Positions 50,191 to 61,979 are shown, counted from the first letter of the stretch. The stretch is DNA of 64,000 nucleotides from Adiantum capillus-veneris (GCA_014529385.2 CM043959.1:88500029-88564028), one strand, 5' to 3'. The notes: generated from the sequence alone by a model not told the origin. Made by a program: numbers and translations.

Positions 50191-51492
50191 TTACAACCTT
50201 AGAGACAAGTCCAAAGAATCCTCTTGCTTAGAAGAGGAGGAGGAGGAGAAGATGATGCTAGGATTGAGCTTCGGACTCGAAAACATATTCCAATTTAGCG
50301 AGTTGGGCCTTGAGTAATCTTGTTGCCTTTGAAGGTCGAGGTCTGTGCCACTCACATTGAGATTAAAGCCAAGGGGGGGGGCTTCAAATTTGCCCACTCC
50401 AATTAAGGGCTTGTAGGAAGGGGATGCTTGAGGTCCCTTGTAGAAGCTCTCCATCTCCAAAGGCTTGTGAACAAGAGAGTGAGCTTTTATGCCCAATGAT
50501 CTATTTGTCAATATCTCATTTCCACTCAAAAATAAGCTAGGGGCTCCACCACTAATATTAAGGTCCCTTCTAAGGTTGATTTGATGAGGGTTGCTAGTCA
50601 CATTATTGTCAAGGCAAGTGTAAGGGTTATACCTTTGATCAATTGCAGGGTTAGTGACTGTCAAAGAAGGGAAAGCTGTTGCACTCTTCCTTGCTGCTGT
50701 CCTTTCCCTTTTGTGTGCATTTTGATGCCCTCCTAATGCTTGAGAGCTGTAGAACTTCCTTGAGCAAAAGAAACATGGAAATACTTTGCCTTCCTCATGA
50801 CTATCCTTCACATTCTCATTGCTGTTGCTCTTTGCAAGGACCCCCACGTCGTCGTAGCCATCAGCCTCCGATACAACACATTCTGCCTTTTTGCGCATGC
50901 TCAAATGAAGATCCTCATCTACATGACCCCCCGTCCAAGCTCTCTTTAATGATATGGGCCTGCCATTGGCAGCACCTGCCGCATCATCCTCATATTGCAC
51001 AGGCCGTTGGAGCATACCCCTTTGAATGCGATCGACAACATCCGGAGAAACATTGATGTGCCCATCACCAGCTTTGAGCTCTGAAATTGCGAGTATGGTT
51101 CGCCTTTCAGGGGCTACTCTATCATCCTCATCAGCATTCTTCATGTGCAAAGCATCATTGTGCTCTTCGTGAGGATGCAATCGCCTCACATCGATGCACA
51201 AACCACAATGATCTGATTGGGTGTTGACACTTGAAGGTAATGATGATGATGATGACTCCGTATCAGCACGACGCCATGGAGAGACCAGAGTCATTGGTGT
51301 TAAGATGCAGCCATCGGTGCATCTCGACATGTCCGCCTCACATGATGGTTGAGAAGAGAGGGAAAAATGAAGGGGAAGAGGCGCACCTGCTTGCAGATTT
51401 GTGGGCGCTGATGCTTTCTGAGCAGTATTAATGGAGAACTCTACACGCGATTGAGTAGAGGACATGCTTTGATGGCCTAAAGAAGCCACCAT
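50191..51492 (-). CDS. C2H2 zinc-finger protein with QALGGH finger and EAR motif
   Basis: A single uninterrupted exon of 433 residues starts at the ATG at 51492. An upstream open stretch has no ATG in frame. One plant-type finger lies at residues 240-260, C-x2-C-x12-H-x3-H, with the plant-specific QALGGH helix (251-256). Basic residues KRERTAARK follow it. The last residues, SLDLSLRL, form an LxLxL EAR repression motif, known to recruit TOPLESS-type co-repressors. The N-terminal ~235 residues are Ser-rich and unstructured-looking, longer than in typical ~200-residue single-finger relatives. A single-finger, QALGGH, C-terminal EAR layout is that of the C1-1i family, mostly developmental regulators. 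The exact orthologue is not identified. Expected nuclear transcriptional repressor. Confidence 0.92.
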   Translation of the reverse strand: MVASLGHQSMSSTQSRVEFSINTAQKASAPTNLQAGAPLPLHFSLSSQPSCEADMSRCTDGCILTPMTLVSPWRRADTESSSSSLPSSVNTQSDHCGLCIDVRRLHPHEEHNDALHMKNADEDDRVAPERRTILAISELKAGDGHINVSPDVVDRIQRGMLQRPVQYEDDAAGAANGRPISLKRAWTGGHVDEDLHLSMRKKAECVVSEADGYDDVGVLAKSNSNENVKDSHEEGKVFPCFFCSRKFYSSQALGGHQNAHKRERTAARKSATAFPSLTVTNPAIDQRYNPYTCLDNNVTSNPHQINLRRDLNISGGAPSLFLSGNEILTNRSLGIKAHSLVHKPLEMESFYKGPQASPSYKPLIGVGKFEAPPLGFNLNVSGTDLDLQRQQDYSRPNSLNWNMFSSPKLNPSIIFSSSSSSKQEDSLDLSLRL

Positions 51493-51538
51493 CGGTGAAG
51501 GCGAGAGTGATGGGTTTCTCTGAAAACAGAAGAGGCAT
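51428..51538 (-). promoter_or_regulatory. Overlapping upstream ORF (36 codons)
   Basis: In the presumed 5' leader an ATG at 51538 lies 46 bases before the zinc-finger start and out of frame. Its frame (MPLLFSEKP...) runs past the main ATG to a stop at 51428. If the transcript starts near 51595, as the TATA position suggests, ribosomes would meet this ATG first. Confidence 0.5.
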
Positions 51539-51622
51539 ACACAACTCTCTCTCTCTCTGGGCGTGGGTGTGTGTGTGAGGTCAGCTATCAAATAGATTGA
51601 ACTGTTGAAGAGATTCTAAGGT

Positions 51623-51630
51623 GTATATAT
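51623..51630 (-). promoter_or_regulatory. Candidate TATA box of the zinc-finger gene
   Basis: The minus strand reads GGATATATACACC, about 130 bases before the ATG at 51492. That would place transcription start near 51595 with a ~100-base leader containing CA and GA repeats. No other TATA-like sequence is as well placed. Confidence 0.45.
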
Positions 51631-51758
51631 CCTATATGAGAGAGTAATCAAAGCAGAGAGAAATGCCGCGGTGTAAAATAAAATGAGTCGATACGAGGAC
51701 ATGGACCTCGTGTAAAGGAAAGGTAGGGTGTTGATAGAGATCACGCAGATACAAGGGA

Positions 51759-51815
<57 letters not shown>
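51759..51815. repeat. GT-GA compound microsatellite
   Basis: (GT)11 passes into (GA)17, lying ~270-320 bases upstream of the zinc-finger start codon in its presumed promoter. Confidence 0.97.
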
Positions 51816-51817
<2 letters not shown>

Positions 51818-53693
51818 CTCTTCAACTTCGAGCTGAAGAGAAGTGAAGTTGAAGAGGAGAGAGGGAAAAAACACGAGGGGGAGAAGGTATAGAGTCTTAG
51901 AGACGGTTAGGTGGGCTGGATTCTTTCCAAGGGCGTGTGTGTGTAAGATAAGAGGGCGAGCGAGTGTGAGGGACGTGAGAGGAAAGGCAAGTACCCCCAC
52001 AAACCAACACCCACATTGACCAACAACCTACTTGTAACTTCTCTTACTAGTCTAGTACCACTTGAGTGCTTGCACTTTCTCAAAGCCAACCTAGTCTCTC
52101 TAGTGGTACTTTCTCACACCTTGCTCCTTAAGCCCTTGCTCCCTTGGCACGGGTTGCTTTCTATCTCTCACAAATCTTGAAACATCACAAAGCTTTTCTT
52201 GCACTAGCCACCATCAACCATCATAAACAAGATTGCTCCGCTTGTAACTCTGTTACTCTAGTCAAGTCTCTCCAGACTCCCAAGGCACACTATCCAGACC
52301 CCTCCCCCTACTTCTCCATCAGATTGAGTAATTCATCCACAAGTTTTCAATGCCACTTTTTCAGTACATTCTTGCACCTTGCTCCTTGCAAGTCAAGTCC
52401 TCTTGCTCTCATCACATTCGCATTTCATTCCACCAGTAGAGGTTAACTCTAAATCTTGTGCACCTAGGTAATTATTAGCAACATGTGAAGTGGGTTGCGA
52501 GCTCTATGTGGAGTCCACAGTTGTTGCACCGGTGTGAATATTGTACAAGTTATGATGGAGAGGGGACATAAAAGTACTCAATGAGTAGTGTGCTTTTCAC
52601 TCATGTGCACAATGGCACTAGTGCAATAGCCAAGCATTGCATTGGGGCGAGCAAATTGTGAGTTCAAGGCATCCTCTCCATGAAATTGCATGGATTGGGA
52701 TTGTTGAAGATCTTTAGCTGTCCATCTCCTTTGATCCCAAGATGTCTTGGCCTCACAAGGAGGAAAAGTGCTAAATGGTCCTGCTAGAGCTAGTTGAGTT
52801 CAATCACTTCCTTTGCAAGGTTTAATCACTGACTTTGCAAGGACACTGGGACTCTCTATCTATGTCCTTGGGACATGTTATTCAACTTCAACCTTTTATT
52901 TTGTTTCTATATGATACCTTTTCTATCTTTGGGTACTACTTTGTCATTTTCTACTTGCAATTTTGCTTCTAAATGACATGTGTATCCACATTTGAGACAT
53001 ACCTTTCTGCAAACAAATTCTTGAATACATTGTACATTTTTTTTTTGATGTACCATTGAAGATTGAAAGATGTTGCTAGGAAGCAAACTCGGGCCGTTGC
53101 ACACATACACAAACATCAAAGTTCTGTAATAATGTGTTGTGAATCTTGAAATAAATATTCTTATTAGTTCTTTCATAGAGTGAGTGTAATCTGCAAAGTC
53201 AAGAGCACAACTCACACATTAATCTATATTATCTTTTTGAAAGTGGATGTAGCGATCTTTCTCTCGGTTATAATAAGGAGCCACGTGTCAAGTTTCACAT
53301 TGAGATTGCATGTGCAAGGGTAGGTGGACAAAGAAATTTTCTTTCTCTCTCCACTTAAAAATGGACATTTTGTGTGAGAGACACCATAGTTTAAAAGTAT
53401 GGCGACCTCTTTAATGCTTTTAGATAGAGTTGTTTAATTTCAAGGTAGAGAGATGAATCTCCATGTCCATGTCAATGGGAGAGGAAACACTCTACAATTG
53501 TATCTCATGATGCTTTTGATAAGTCAATAAAGAACTCTATTTTTCTTTTGTGATTTTTCTCGTGCTAACTCTCTCCTCCCTCTCTCACTATTAACTTTTC
53601 ATGATGCTAACCGTTTCTTGATGAGAGTGGTGGTTTGTTCATAGATGCTATCCATCGAAAATCAACTCTCAAAATACCAGATGATAATCATAG
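51816..53693. other. Promoter-side flank; no gene seen
   Basis: Upstream region of the minus-strand zinc-finger gene, then AT-rich sequence. Frames of ~100 codons (52144-52446 plus; 52907-53215 minus) have no recognised domain. Confidence 0.5.
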
Positions 53694-53945
53694 GATAGAG
53701 CTTGTGCTTGCAAGCTCTATCTCCTTATAGAGTCTCATCAGCTACGCAAGAGGAGATTATGATGCAAGTTAATGAGCTTGTGGAAGGTATGGTGGGACCT
53801 ATATATTTACCCTTTTGCTCACCTATCTTCTAATGCAAAAGAACAATGGCTCATATTGTGTATGTGTGGGCTATCGTGCACTATATAGGATACCAATGAA
53901 GACCTTTTTTTTAGTACCAAGGATAGAGGACTTATTTGATAATTA
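53694..53945 (+). pseudogene. Ty3/gypsy reverse transcriptase fragment
   Basis: Read across frames, the plus strand gives SSATQEEIMMQVNELVEGMV and FCSPIF near 53740-53835, then a remnant like the CVDYRALN motif and VPRIEDLFDN near 53860-53940. This is the N-terminal part of a gypsy RT. It is truncated on both sides, with LINE sequence beginning directly downstream. Orientation is opposite to the other gypsy relics. Confidence 0.6.
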
Positions 53946-53984
53946 ACAAGGATATAACTATTTTAGAAGAAGAGACATTAATGT

Positions 53985-55956
53985 GTATTGTACCATAACA
54001 TGCCCAGATAAGGCTTACGATAGGATCTCATGGTCCTACATTGCAGCTGTCATGAAGGCTTAGGGATTTGGACCCAAAATGTGTACGACAGTTCACACGC
54101 TCAAGGAAGGAAGTTACTCTAAGCTTCTCTTCAAAAGCAGGATAATAGGAATGTTTGAGGTCAAGCGTTCAATCAAGAAAGGTTGTCCCCTTGCCCCGCC
54201 GCTCTTTGCAATTGGCTCTCACCCTTAGGTAACCTCACTAAAGGATAGTGTGACAAAAGGGGAAATCCAAGGTCTGACACTTCTTGGATGTAAACAATTG
54301 CTTGCAAAGCTGTTTGTAGACGACTCTTTGCTCTTCCTTAAATCCAGGTCAAAAATGCTAAGAAGAGCCCTCAAGATTTTCCAACTATTTGCTACTTCTT
54401 CCAGCTCAAATTGAGAAATCAAGATTGATTTCTCTCTCAGAAAGTGACTCGCTCGACCCCGTGGAATGGCCAGGGGAAGTAATTGACTAGGGACTGTGTT
54501 CAGGCACCTGGGTGCTTCACTTGGGGTGGGGCATTATGGATAAGCAGAGATGCAACTGGTTCTTGAACAAGATCAATAGCAAAATGAGAAGTTGAGGTTA
54601 TGTGCTCCTCCCCTTCCATAATAGAGTCATTGTAATTAATTCTTTCACGATACCTTACATTTCATTTGTATCTCCCCTTCTAAAACTTAGCGAATCCAAT
54701 TGGAAAGAATTTTTGAATCCTATCAAATGGTTCCTCTGGAAAAGTAACACTAAATCCACAACCCCTTTCCAATGGGGGAGATGGGAATGGGTAGTGAGAC
54801 CAAATAATCAAGGTGGCATTGGGATTATTGACCCCAAGGTGCATATAGAAGCCTTGTGTGCCAAACTAGTTGTCTCATTGATGGACCAAAAACAAGAATG
54901 GGCTATCATGGTATGGGATATGATAAATGAAGCAAATCTTGCCTCGATAGGGGCACATGGAAGGGGGCCATAATATAGAACAAGATGTTTGGCACCTCTT
55001 TGGACATCCCTTAAGCTTGGCGATCGCACAAGGGAACTAGCCCAAAAGTGTAACAAAGTAGCTTCAACGCTAGAATGGGGGGATAATTTCAGATACTTCA
55101 GGGGCTCCTCTCTCAATTGATCCCCTTGGCTCTCCAAACTTGGAAGGGTTTTCTTGAACCCTTTTCGGAGTGAAAATTGCACGTCAGGTAAGCAACAAAG
55201 GAATTTCTAAAAAAACTCATCTTTGGAATGACAAAACTTCTGCTCACTGGAAGGATGTGGAGCTCGTAATGTTGCAGCATAATGTTGGTTTTTTTGAAAT
55301 GCTTCTGATTAGTAGAATTTTGGAAGTGTTGTCATCCTCACCTTCACTTGTCTTCAAATAAAAAATAAATTGGAGAGCATGGCATCGGCCGAAAAATAGA
55401 GTGTTCTCACTCCCCAAGGCCCAGGTATACAAAGAGCCAGTATACAAAGCGGATTGTTTGCCTCACTCACCAAAATCTGGAAGAAAAATTGGTTGGAAGA
55501 GTGTTGGATAAAGAGTGTTAATACCATTTGTGAGATTAAATGGCATAAATACATGAAGTTATTCATCTAGAAGGGTGTGCACTCAAATCACTAGATTCTG
55601 CTACGTGAATTAGGTCTAAAATTCTAGAGACCTTTGGGTAATGGAGGCTAAACTGGTTGTGGATAAATCTGATGATATTGCATGTCTGAGCACTGAGCTC
55701 ATCCATGGTACAAGAGCATGGAGAGAGGGATATCAGTCAAGGATGAAGAATGGAATCATGCATTGAGTTGCTTAGAACACTCAAGAGGGTATTCTTCGTA
55801 CCTCTATTTTGGTTTCCTCTTTGTTTATATACAAGCCCCTGTTTGAACCCTAGCCCCCTCAAGCCACATATAGTGCTTGAGGGCGATTGTATTCTTTTCG
55901 AGTTACTAAAAATTCTCTCAACTCACAATTGTGAGTATGCCAAATAAAAAAAAAGA
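53985..55956 (+). mobile_element. LINE relic (LINE-B) with 3' end
   Basis: Reverse-transcriptase landmarks appear in order on the plus strand. KAYDRISWSYIA is near 54010, RSIKKGCPLAPPLFAI near 54165-54215, and the catalytic [YF]xDD as LFVDDSLLFL near 54307-54340. The post-RT segment (54602-54973) has FTIPYISFVSPLLKL, FLWKSN and NNQGGIGI. Decayed sequence follows to a 3' UTR with ACTCACAATTGTGAGT (55921-55936) and an A-rich tail to about 55955. It is interrupted by many stops and truncated at the 5' end (no endonuclease seen). The RT copied RNA by target-primed synthesis. Confidence 0.8.
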
Positions 55957-57709
55957 TACAGGTCGTATCAAGCCTTACCATTGCGAATTCTTGGGAAGAA
56001 AATAAACATATTCACAACATAGCCTTTAGTACCATGTTTAGTTTGCATGAATATCCCGTTATTTATTTTGGGCTAAGCTTTGCATGGTCAAAAGAAATTG
56101 TGTTAATATAGACATATATGACTAAAGGTAGGAGCTCGTAGCTTTTTCAACCTTCAACCTAGCTGGCTAGGAGAACCTATAAGGTCCGTGTGAAGATAGC
56201 CCCATGATCCCTTAGGCATTAGTCCCAAGAATAACTATTTAGGACGAAAACTTAGGGATATGATATAGTAACTAGGTCTTTGAATAGTATCACTACTACC
56301 CTTGGTGTTAGGGGTGTGTGTGTTCCAGTAACAATATAATATAAACACCAAATAATTGTTTCAACTTACAAAAGACTCTAGAAACTATGTCAGTGAAAAG
56401 GTGGTATAATTCCCATTCATAGTACATAACGGAATTTATACATAAGTATAAGAAGAGTTAAGAGCCTGAAGATATATAAATTCACCATCTTCAATCCAAG
56501 GAACTTTGAAAACCATAATTGAGAAGGTAACCCTCACCTGCACCCTTGGAAACAACACAACTTTCAGTTAGCATTGGCACTGTATGCAGGTAATGCATGG
56601 GTATCCCATATGTTATAGATGTCACCAACACTAAATTGATTTCAAAGATAATAAGAAATAAGAAAGTCGAAGCTACTCAATTATTCAAACATGGTTTCAT
56701 CTATAGGAAAAAAGGACCCTTTGGAGCTCTTTTTTCTTTGCAAGCTCTCATGAGATAAGGCCAGAGACGAGTTCTATGGGGCATTTAGCCTTGAAGTAGG
56801 CCACATATACCTGTTTCTTGATTAAATAGAGTTTGGTATTAATTGCCGCTATTTTTTCCAGGATCAGTGATAGTGCTCGTACGTGCGGTCAATCTATACT
56901 TTGGATCACCTATAACATAAAAGGTTGTTAGTAAGTAAGTTCTACCCCTTCTTAGACAAACCATATGTAGGGTACTAAGTATAAGTGCTACACCCCTATA
57001 CAACATATAGAAGAAATATGTCAAGGTGCCATATTTCTTCCAAACAAAAGGAAGCTACCATGAAGCATTCATTAATGTAACAATCGACCACTTGCAGTTT
57101 CACGAGCGGCTGATTTGCAGCCCTATCAACCATTCATCAATACTCTCAACCATATTTGGTCAGAATCACTATAACCCTGTCCCTCAACCAAATATGTAAA
57201 CCATGTGCATCCACATTGAGCAGAGATCACAAACCTAAGCCGGCTCCGACCTTACCTGAGCAATAATAGTAAGATCAATACCAATCGAGCAACCCAAGCT
57301 ATGTACGGTAAAGTAGCACAGAGTTTCAAAAAATCCCAATTTTCAGCCAATTGACCAAGATTAGAAGGCCTAGCACCGGTCTCAGATGCTCACATCATGT
57401 ACAGCCAAGTGAACAAAATTTTCCAAGGAAACATAATACTCAGATGGTATAGACCTGAATTGAGCACTAGTAGTAAGCATTGTATCCAACCCAAATTACC
57501 CAAAGAAGAATACCTATTGTGGCAATTCAAACAAATTTACCAGGTCTCGGTTTTTACCCATCAGTTGGTTAATTATATCCATATAGGTTCTTTCATCAAG
57601 TATTTAAAAGGACATCAATCAACATAATTTAACCTAAATAAAGGTAACAATCAACCAGTATTGCAAGAGGATTCCTTTATACAATGATTTTTTATAAAAA
57701 TATACCCTA
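55957..57709. other. No gene seen
   Basis: AT-rich, with only short frames on either strand and no recognised relics. Confidence 0.5.
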
Positions 57710-57717
57710 TGACCAGT

Positions 57718-57963
57718 CTCGGGGGGTTCACTATGTGTAAAACTACCATATCACGTGCGTTCAAGACATGTTTGTAAAACTCCTTATCTGTGAATTTTGT
57801 TAAGAATATAATGTACCCTTTTCTTTTAAAATCTGTAAGTTTTTTCAAATTTGAAAAAATAATACCTTTTTGTATATATATTTCTGTAAGTTTCAAGAAC
57901 TTTAAATACCCTTCTGTTGAACTCACGTGATAGGTTACATTTTTAATAGGTGACCGCCCCGGG
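57718..57963. mobile_element. 246-bp MITE with 8-bp target duplication
   Basis: Left end CTCGGGGGGTTCACTATG and inverted right end CCCGGGGCGGTCACCTAT start ~46-bp inverted repeats that continue through ATCACGTG(C/A)GTTCAA. TGACCAGT directly flanks both sides (57710-57717; 57964-57971). There is no coding capacity. An 8-bp duplication fits hAT-type mobilisation, but the tips are not typical. A related copy is at about 44272-44516. Confidence 0.85.
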
Positions 57964-57971
57964 TGACCAGT

Positions 57972-58493
57972 TCATACCAAAGCCAGGCCCTTTGTTTTAT
58001 ACACAGCAGGTAGGTCAGCTTTACCATATACGGACCTTCACCAAGTTAAAATACAACCTTTAAGCTTTTTAAGCTCCATACCTTCTGTATTGTAGGAGGC
58101 TACTCTCCTTTCATGTTAGAACACTCCGAGCTAAAAACAAAACCGTTTTTTGCAGCAATAGAAAACACCAACATTTTGAAACATTCACAACCAAGTCCGC
58201 AGATATATACTGTTGCCCTCATTTTGATTTATCAATAAAAGGAAAGCATTTCCTAAAGCCAACTAAACCAACCATGCCATAGCCAAAAGGGCTCAATAGA
58301 AATCACATTACAACATAGAAATGAGAATAGTACCGACACAATAAGTGTATCACACCACCATTCGAACAATATTCCATACCTTACCTAAGATGGAGTCGGA
58401 GCGGCCAACTCTATGATAGCATGCTTATCCTTGCCTTTACCCATATAGTCGATTAGTAAACCTTACACCCTTGCGGGTATAAACCCTCACAAT
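57972..58493. other. No gene seen
   Basis: No frame, repeat or relic is recognised. Confidence 0.5.
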
Positions 58494-58640
58494 CTCAAAG
58501 AACACAAGTACTCACACGCTCACACAGTATCAATGCTAAGTGAGAAAAACTGCTCACTTAGCATTGATCAAAGAACACAAGTACTCACACGCTCACACAG
58601 TATCAATCCTAAGGTGAGCAAAACTTCTCACCTTTATAGT
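58494..58640. repeat. 73-bp tandem duplication with hairpin
   Basis: CAAAGAACACAAGTACTCAC begins at 58496 and again at 58569, continuing CGCTCACACAGTATCAAT in both. The first copy contains AATGCTAAGTGAG and its reverse complement CTCACTTAGCATT around an 8-base loop (about 58532-58565). The second copy has a weaker version (AAGGTGAG...CTCACCTT). Confidence 0.9.
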
Positions 58641-59197
58641 GCTGGGAGCTAGAGGCCCCTTCCCCTTTCCAGCAGTGTGGCAGGCCATCTTAAAGTGGAA
58701 GATGATGACACAGTAGCACCCCACATTCTTTCTTAGTAGTGAGGGGGGGCCGATTTTGCAGTGTCCTTATCTCACCCAGAGAACGTGGGAGGAGAGATAG
58801 AGAGATAAAGAGAGGGAGGCTAGAGAGAAGGGGAAGAAGATGGAATTAGAACGCTCAGTGTTGCAGATTGTAGTGGCCATTGAGGTTTAATCACAAAAGA
58901 AGGCAAAAAAATGACATAGCGCGGCCGCCCATAGCTCTTTAGTTAGCAACTAATAGTTAGGTTTTTATTTAAGGAAACTATCAACTTATCAACTATTGAA
59001 TGTACTTCAGTTAATAACCCAGGGCTCCCTAGGCCAAATAGTCCCCCAGTTAAAAATCCCACAAGGTTATTAACACACCATCCCTAGTAATGTGTGTGTG
59101 TGTGTGTGCGTGTGCGTGCACGCTCGTGCGCGTTCACCCTTACACAGACACCGTAACTAATGAGTCTAGTAGGCTCATTAGATATGGTACTACTTCC
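58641..59197. other. No gene seen; GT tract
   Basis: Contains a GT-rich simple repeat at about 59089-59118 with a GC-rich tail (CGTGCACGCTCGTGCGCG). Nothing else is supported. Confidence 0.55.
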
Positions 59198-59945
59198 TCA
59201 GTAAAAGACTAAGTAATGCACTATCAAACTTGACCCGAGGCCATTCTTTTTTACCAGAGCCGCCATTATGGTAGAAATCAAAACTTCTTTATGGAAGCCT
59301 TTAGCTTGAAATTTCCTAATAAGGACCCTCGTTTCTTCTAGGAATGAAAATACATTAGAGGAAGAATAGATAATTAAGGGAAGAATACTTAAACAAGTAT
59401 GTAGAGCCATTTTGAATGGTCTGTTGCTCTTTTTTAATACAAGCTCAACAACAGTAAGCCTAAGGTGATCCCGTTTCCAAAAAAATCTAGTAGAAAAGTT
59501 ACCAGCGGAGCAAGTGTCAATATTCAATTCAATGGAAAGATATTTAATACATTTAGTGACGCAATACCATTGACGATATCTTGTTCTAAAAAGGTGGGTC
59601 CAATTGCTAAGCAAACGAGATAGTTAACACCTGCTGGGCAAAGTTGGGATTATTAACACTCAATATATCATCCATGAATCTAAAAGTATGATTACACTTT
59701 ATAAGTATAGAGAGCCCTTATGCTTCGGAAGTTAGCCTAATAATCCATTTATATTCAAAATAAAGTAAATAAAGGTTACACATAGCAGGGGAACAAGAAA
59801 ATCCACTTGTTTGACTAGAGCAATCTTTACCAAGTACAACATAGCAGTGGTTCAGAACCCACTGAATGATTATTTTGAATTGATTATTGTTCATGTGAAG
59901 TGGTGAAGCCATGATCACTTTCTTGACCCATCTAGCTCTCTTAAC
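59198..59945 (-). pseudogene. Penelope-like reverse transcriptase relic
   Basis: The minus strand reads, in order, QTSGFSCSPAMCNLYLLYFE (about 59750-59815), the catalytic FRFMDDILSV (about 59650-59690), then an LNIDTCSAGN piece (about 59510) and an SFLEETRVLIRKF piece near 59300. This is the order of RT motifs and thumb in Penelope-like elements: a GFxMG-type motif followed by (Y/F)xDD and an 'R..R.' thumb. It is broken by shifts and stops, and its upstream part is cut at 59946 by the copia LTR. The call could change to another non-LTR RT with a profile search. Confidence 0.5.
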
Positions 59946-60175
59946 TGTTACCATATACATGTGGTAGTGATGTGTGTGAACACACTAGGACCGCCGGGGC
60001 ATTTTTTCCCTGTTTAGGAGGTTTTTTGCCCTGTGCATTGTATATATGCCCATCACTCTAGGGCTATCTATCTTTCCATTGCACACTAAGTAATACACTC
60101 TCAGTTGTGTGCCTTGAGCTTCCTTCGTCTTCTCCAAGTTGTGTGTGTTTCTCTGCAACCCTAGTAATTCCAACA
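59946..60175 (+). repeat. copia-C 5' LTR (230 bp)
   Basis: It begins TGTTACCATATACATGTGG and ends TTCCAACA immediately before the primer-binding site. It aligns fully with the minus-strand LTR at 31329-31553. Short LTRs of this size are common in plant copia elements. Confidence 0.9.
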
Positions 60176-60177
60176 AT

Positions 60178-60189
60178 TGGTATCAGAGC
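60178..60189 (+). other. Primer-binding site (initiator tRNA-Met)
   Basis: TGGTATCAGAGC, two bases after the LTR end, is the standard complement of plant initiator tRNA-Met used to prime copia reverse transcription. Confidence 0.95.
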
Positions 60190-60483
60190 AGGTTGCGTCC
60201 TCCCGGGCTCAGTCACCAACAGCTCCACCACACGCTTGCTCACTTTCTCTGATTTCTGTGAGTTTTGGCGAGCGTTCGTAGGTCGACAAAAATTTCAGGA
60301 GACCTCAGAGTTTTTATTCAGGACTCATTTCGGCCTCCGTTTCCACTACAGGTAGTACTGCACATGCTATTTGTAAGAACAGATGCCTTACAGTCTTCTA
60401 CGGTTTGTGCTATATAGCACGTGTTGTTCCCACTTTGTTTCTTCTCTTTTTGGGCAGTTTTCACATCAGGTGCAGCATTTACC

Positions 60484-61420
60484 ATGGCTGACAACAACAC
60501 AGATTGTGTTCAAGATGTTTGCTGGTGAGAACAGATTGGATGGGGACAATTACCCTATGTGGGCTTACATGATGCAACATGTTCTTGTGTCAAAGGGTGT
60601 CTAGAATAGTGTGCAAGGCATTGATGTATGTCCTGGTTCTGAGGATGTAGGCAATGTTGAGGATGTTGCAGGTCTTGTTGCAAGAATTGCTGCTATTAGA
60701 GTTGTTTTGCCTACGGCAGAGCAATCTCGTTGGGATATAAAGGATGTGCAGGCTCATGCATTGATTGCGTTGTCTGTGAAGCGCACCATTGTTCCTCACA
60801 TTCCTTCAGCAAAAGCTTCAAAACAGGCTTGGGATATTCTAGCAGGTCTTTATGCAAGTCGCAATGAGGCTAAAATTGCTTTGTTGTGTAAAGAGATGGA
60901 ATCAAAGATTATGCATGAGGAAGATGATATGGACACTTTCCTTGCTGGTGTCGAGGATATCAATGAGCAACTTATTTCTGTAGGTGAAGTCATTTTAGAC
61001 AGTTCCCTTGTGCAGACTGTTCTTCATGCCTTACCAGATTCTTACCAGACTTTTGCTAGTACTTGGAGACTTATGACACAAGGAAATCCTGAAGTTGTCA
61101 AGTTTGATGCATTATGAACATTGTTGTTGTAAGAGTCACTTTCCAGAAAAAAAAACTAGACAACGTGCATTTGAACAGGCTTTTATTGCTTCTCAAAGAA
61201 AGGGTGGTAACGACAATGCATCCACTTCTTATGGTTCTGCTGCGAGTGGCAAAAATTCTGTTCCTAATGCTTCTGCTGGCAGCAATTCGTTTGGAAATTT
61301 TGGTGATAAGGGCAAAAAGAAGATGCGTTGCCATTATTGTAAAAAAGCTAATGATCACTTGATCAAGCAGTGTCCTAAGTTGAAGGCCAAAGAGGCTAAG
61401 AAGAAAGAGGGTGGTTTCAC
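60484..61420 (+). pseudogene. copia-C gag relic
   Basis: ATG at 60484 (MADNNTD) is put out of frame by one extra T relative to copia-B. The main frame then contains KMFAGENRLDGDNYPMW, VVLPTAEQSRWDIKD, KQAWDILAGLY and SLVQTVLHALPDSYQTF (UBN2-type gag). In-frame stops occur at 60602 (TAG) and 61115 (TGA). The zinc knuckle CHYCKKANDHLIKQC at about 61330-61375 has five instead of four residues between the second Cys and the His. It was the capsid protein of the element. Confidence 0.85.
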
Positions 61421-61522
61421 TGCAAATGTTGGTTCCACTAACGAGACCGTGATGCTGATGTTGATACAGAATGGGCTTTTAGTGCAGAGTGCAATTACAA
61501 TCCTGTTGTCCATGATGCATGC

Positions 61523-61760
61523 ATGTCAGTTGTTTCTGCAGATTCACATGTGTGGTATTTTGACAGTGGTACTACAAAGCACATTACCTCACATCATGAA
61601 TTGTTCACCTCTCTCGAGTCTGTCCCTCATGAGAATTCAATCACTTGTGCCAACAATGCCTCTTATCCGGTTCAGGGTGTTGGAAAGATTGTGCTTACTA
61701 CTACAATGGCAGTTCTTTCACACTTGTTGATGCACTTTATGTAACTGGGATCAAGAAGAA
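61523..61760 (+). pseudogene. copia-C protease fragment
   Basis: VWYFDSGTTKHITSHHELF near 61550-61610 holds the DSG catalytic motif of copia aspartic protease. The frame ends at 61742 with the later part (VDALYVTGIKKNLL) continuing in another frame. Confidence 0.8.
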
Positions 61761-61979
61761 TCTGTTGTTTGTATTTGCACTTGATAGACTTGGACTTGTA
61801 GTCAACTTTGTCGATGACAGATGTATAGTTCATGATCTCAGTTTTGGTGATGAAATTGTTGCCTCTGGGATTTTGTGTTGTGGGCTGTATAAGCTCACTT
61901 TGTATGACAAGTGTGGACAAAAATTTTCAAATACAGTTTACAGATTCAAGGGCTATTTTAGATGCAAAACTTTCGCATG

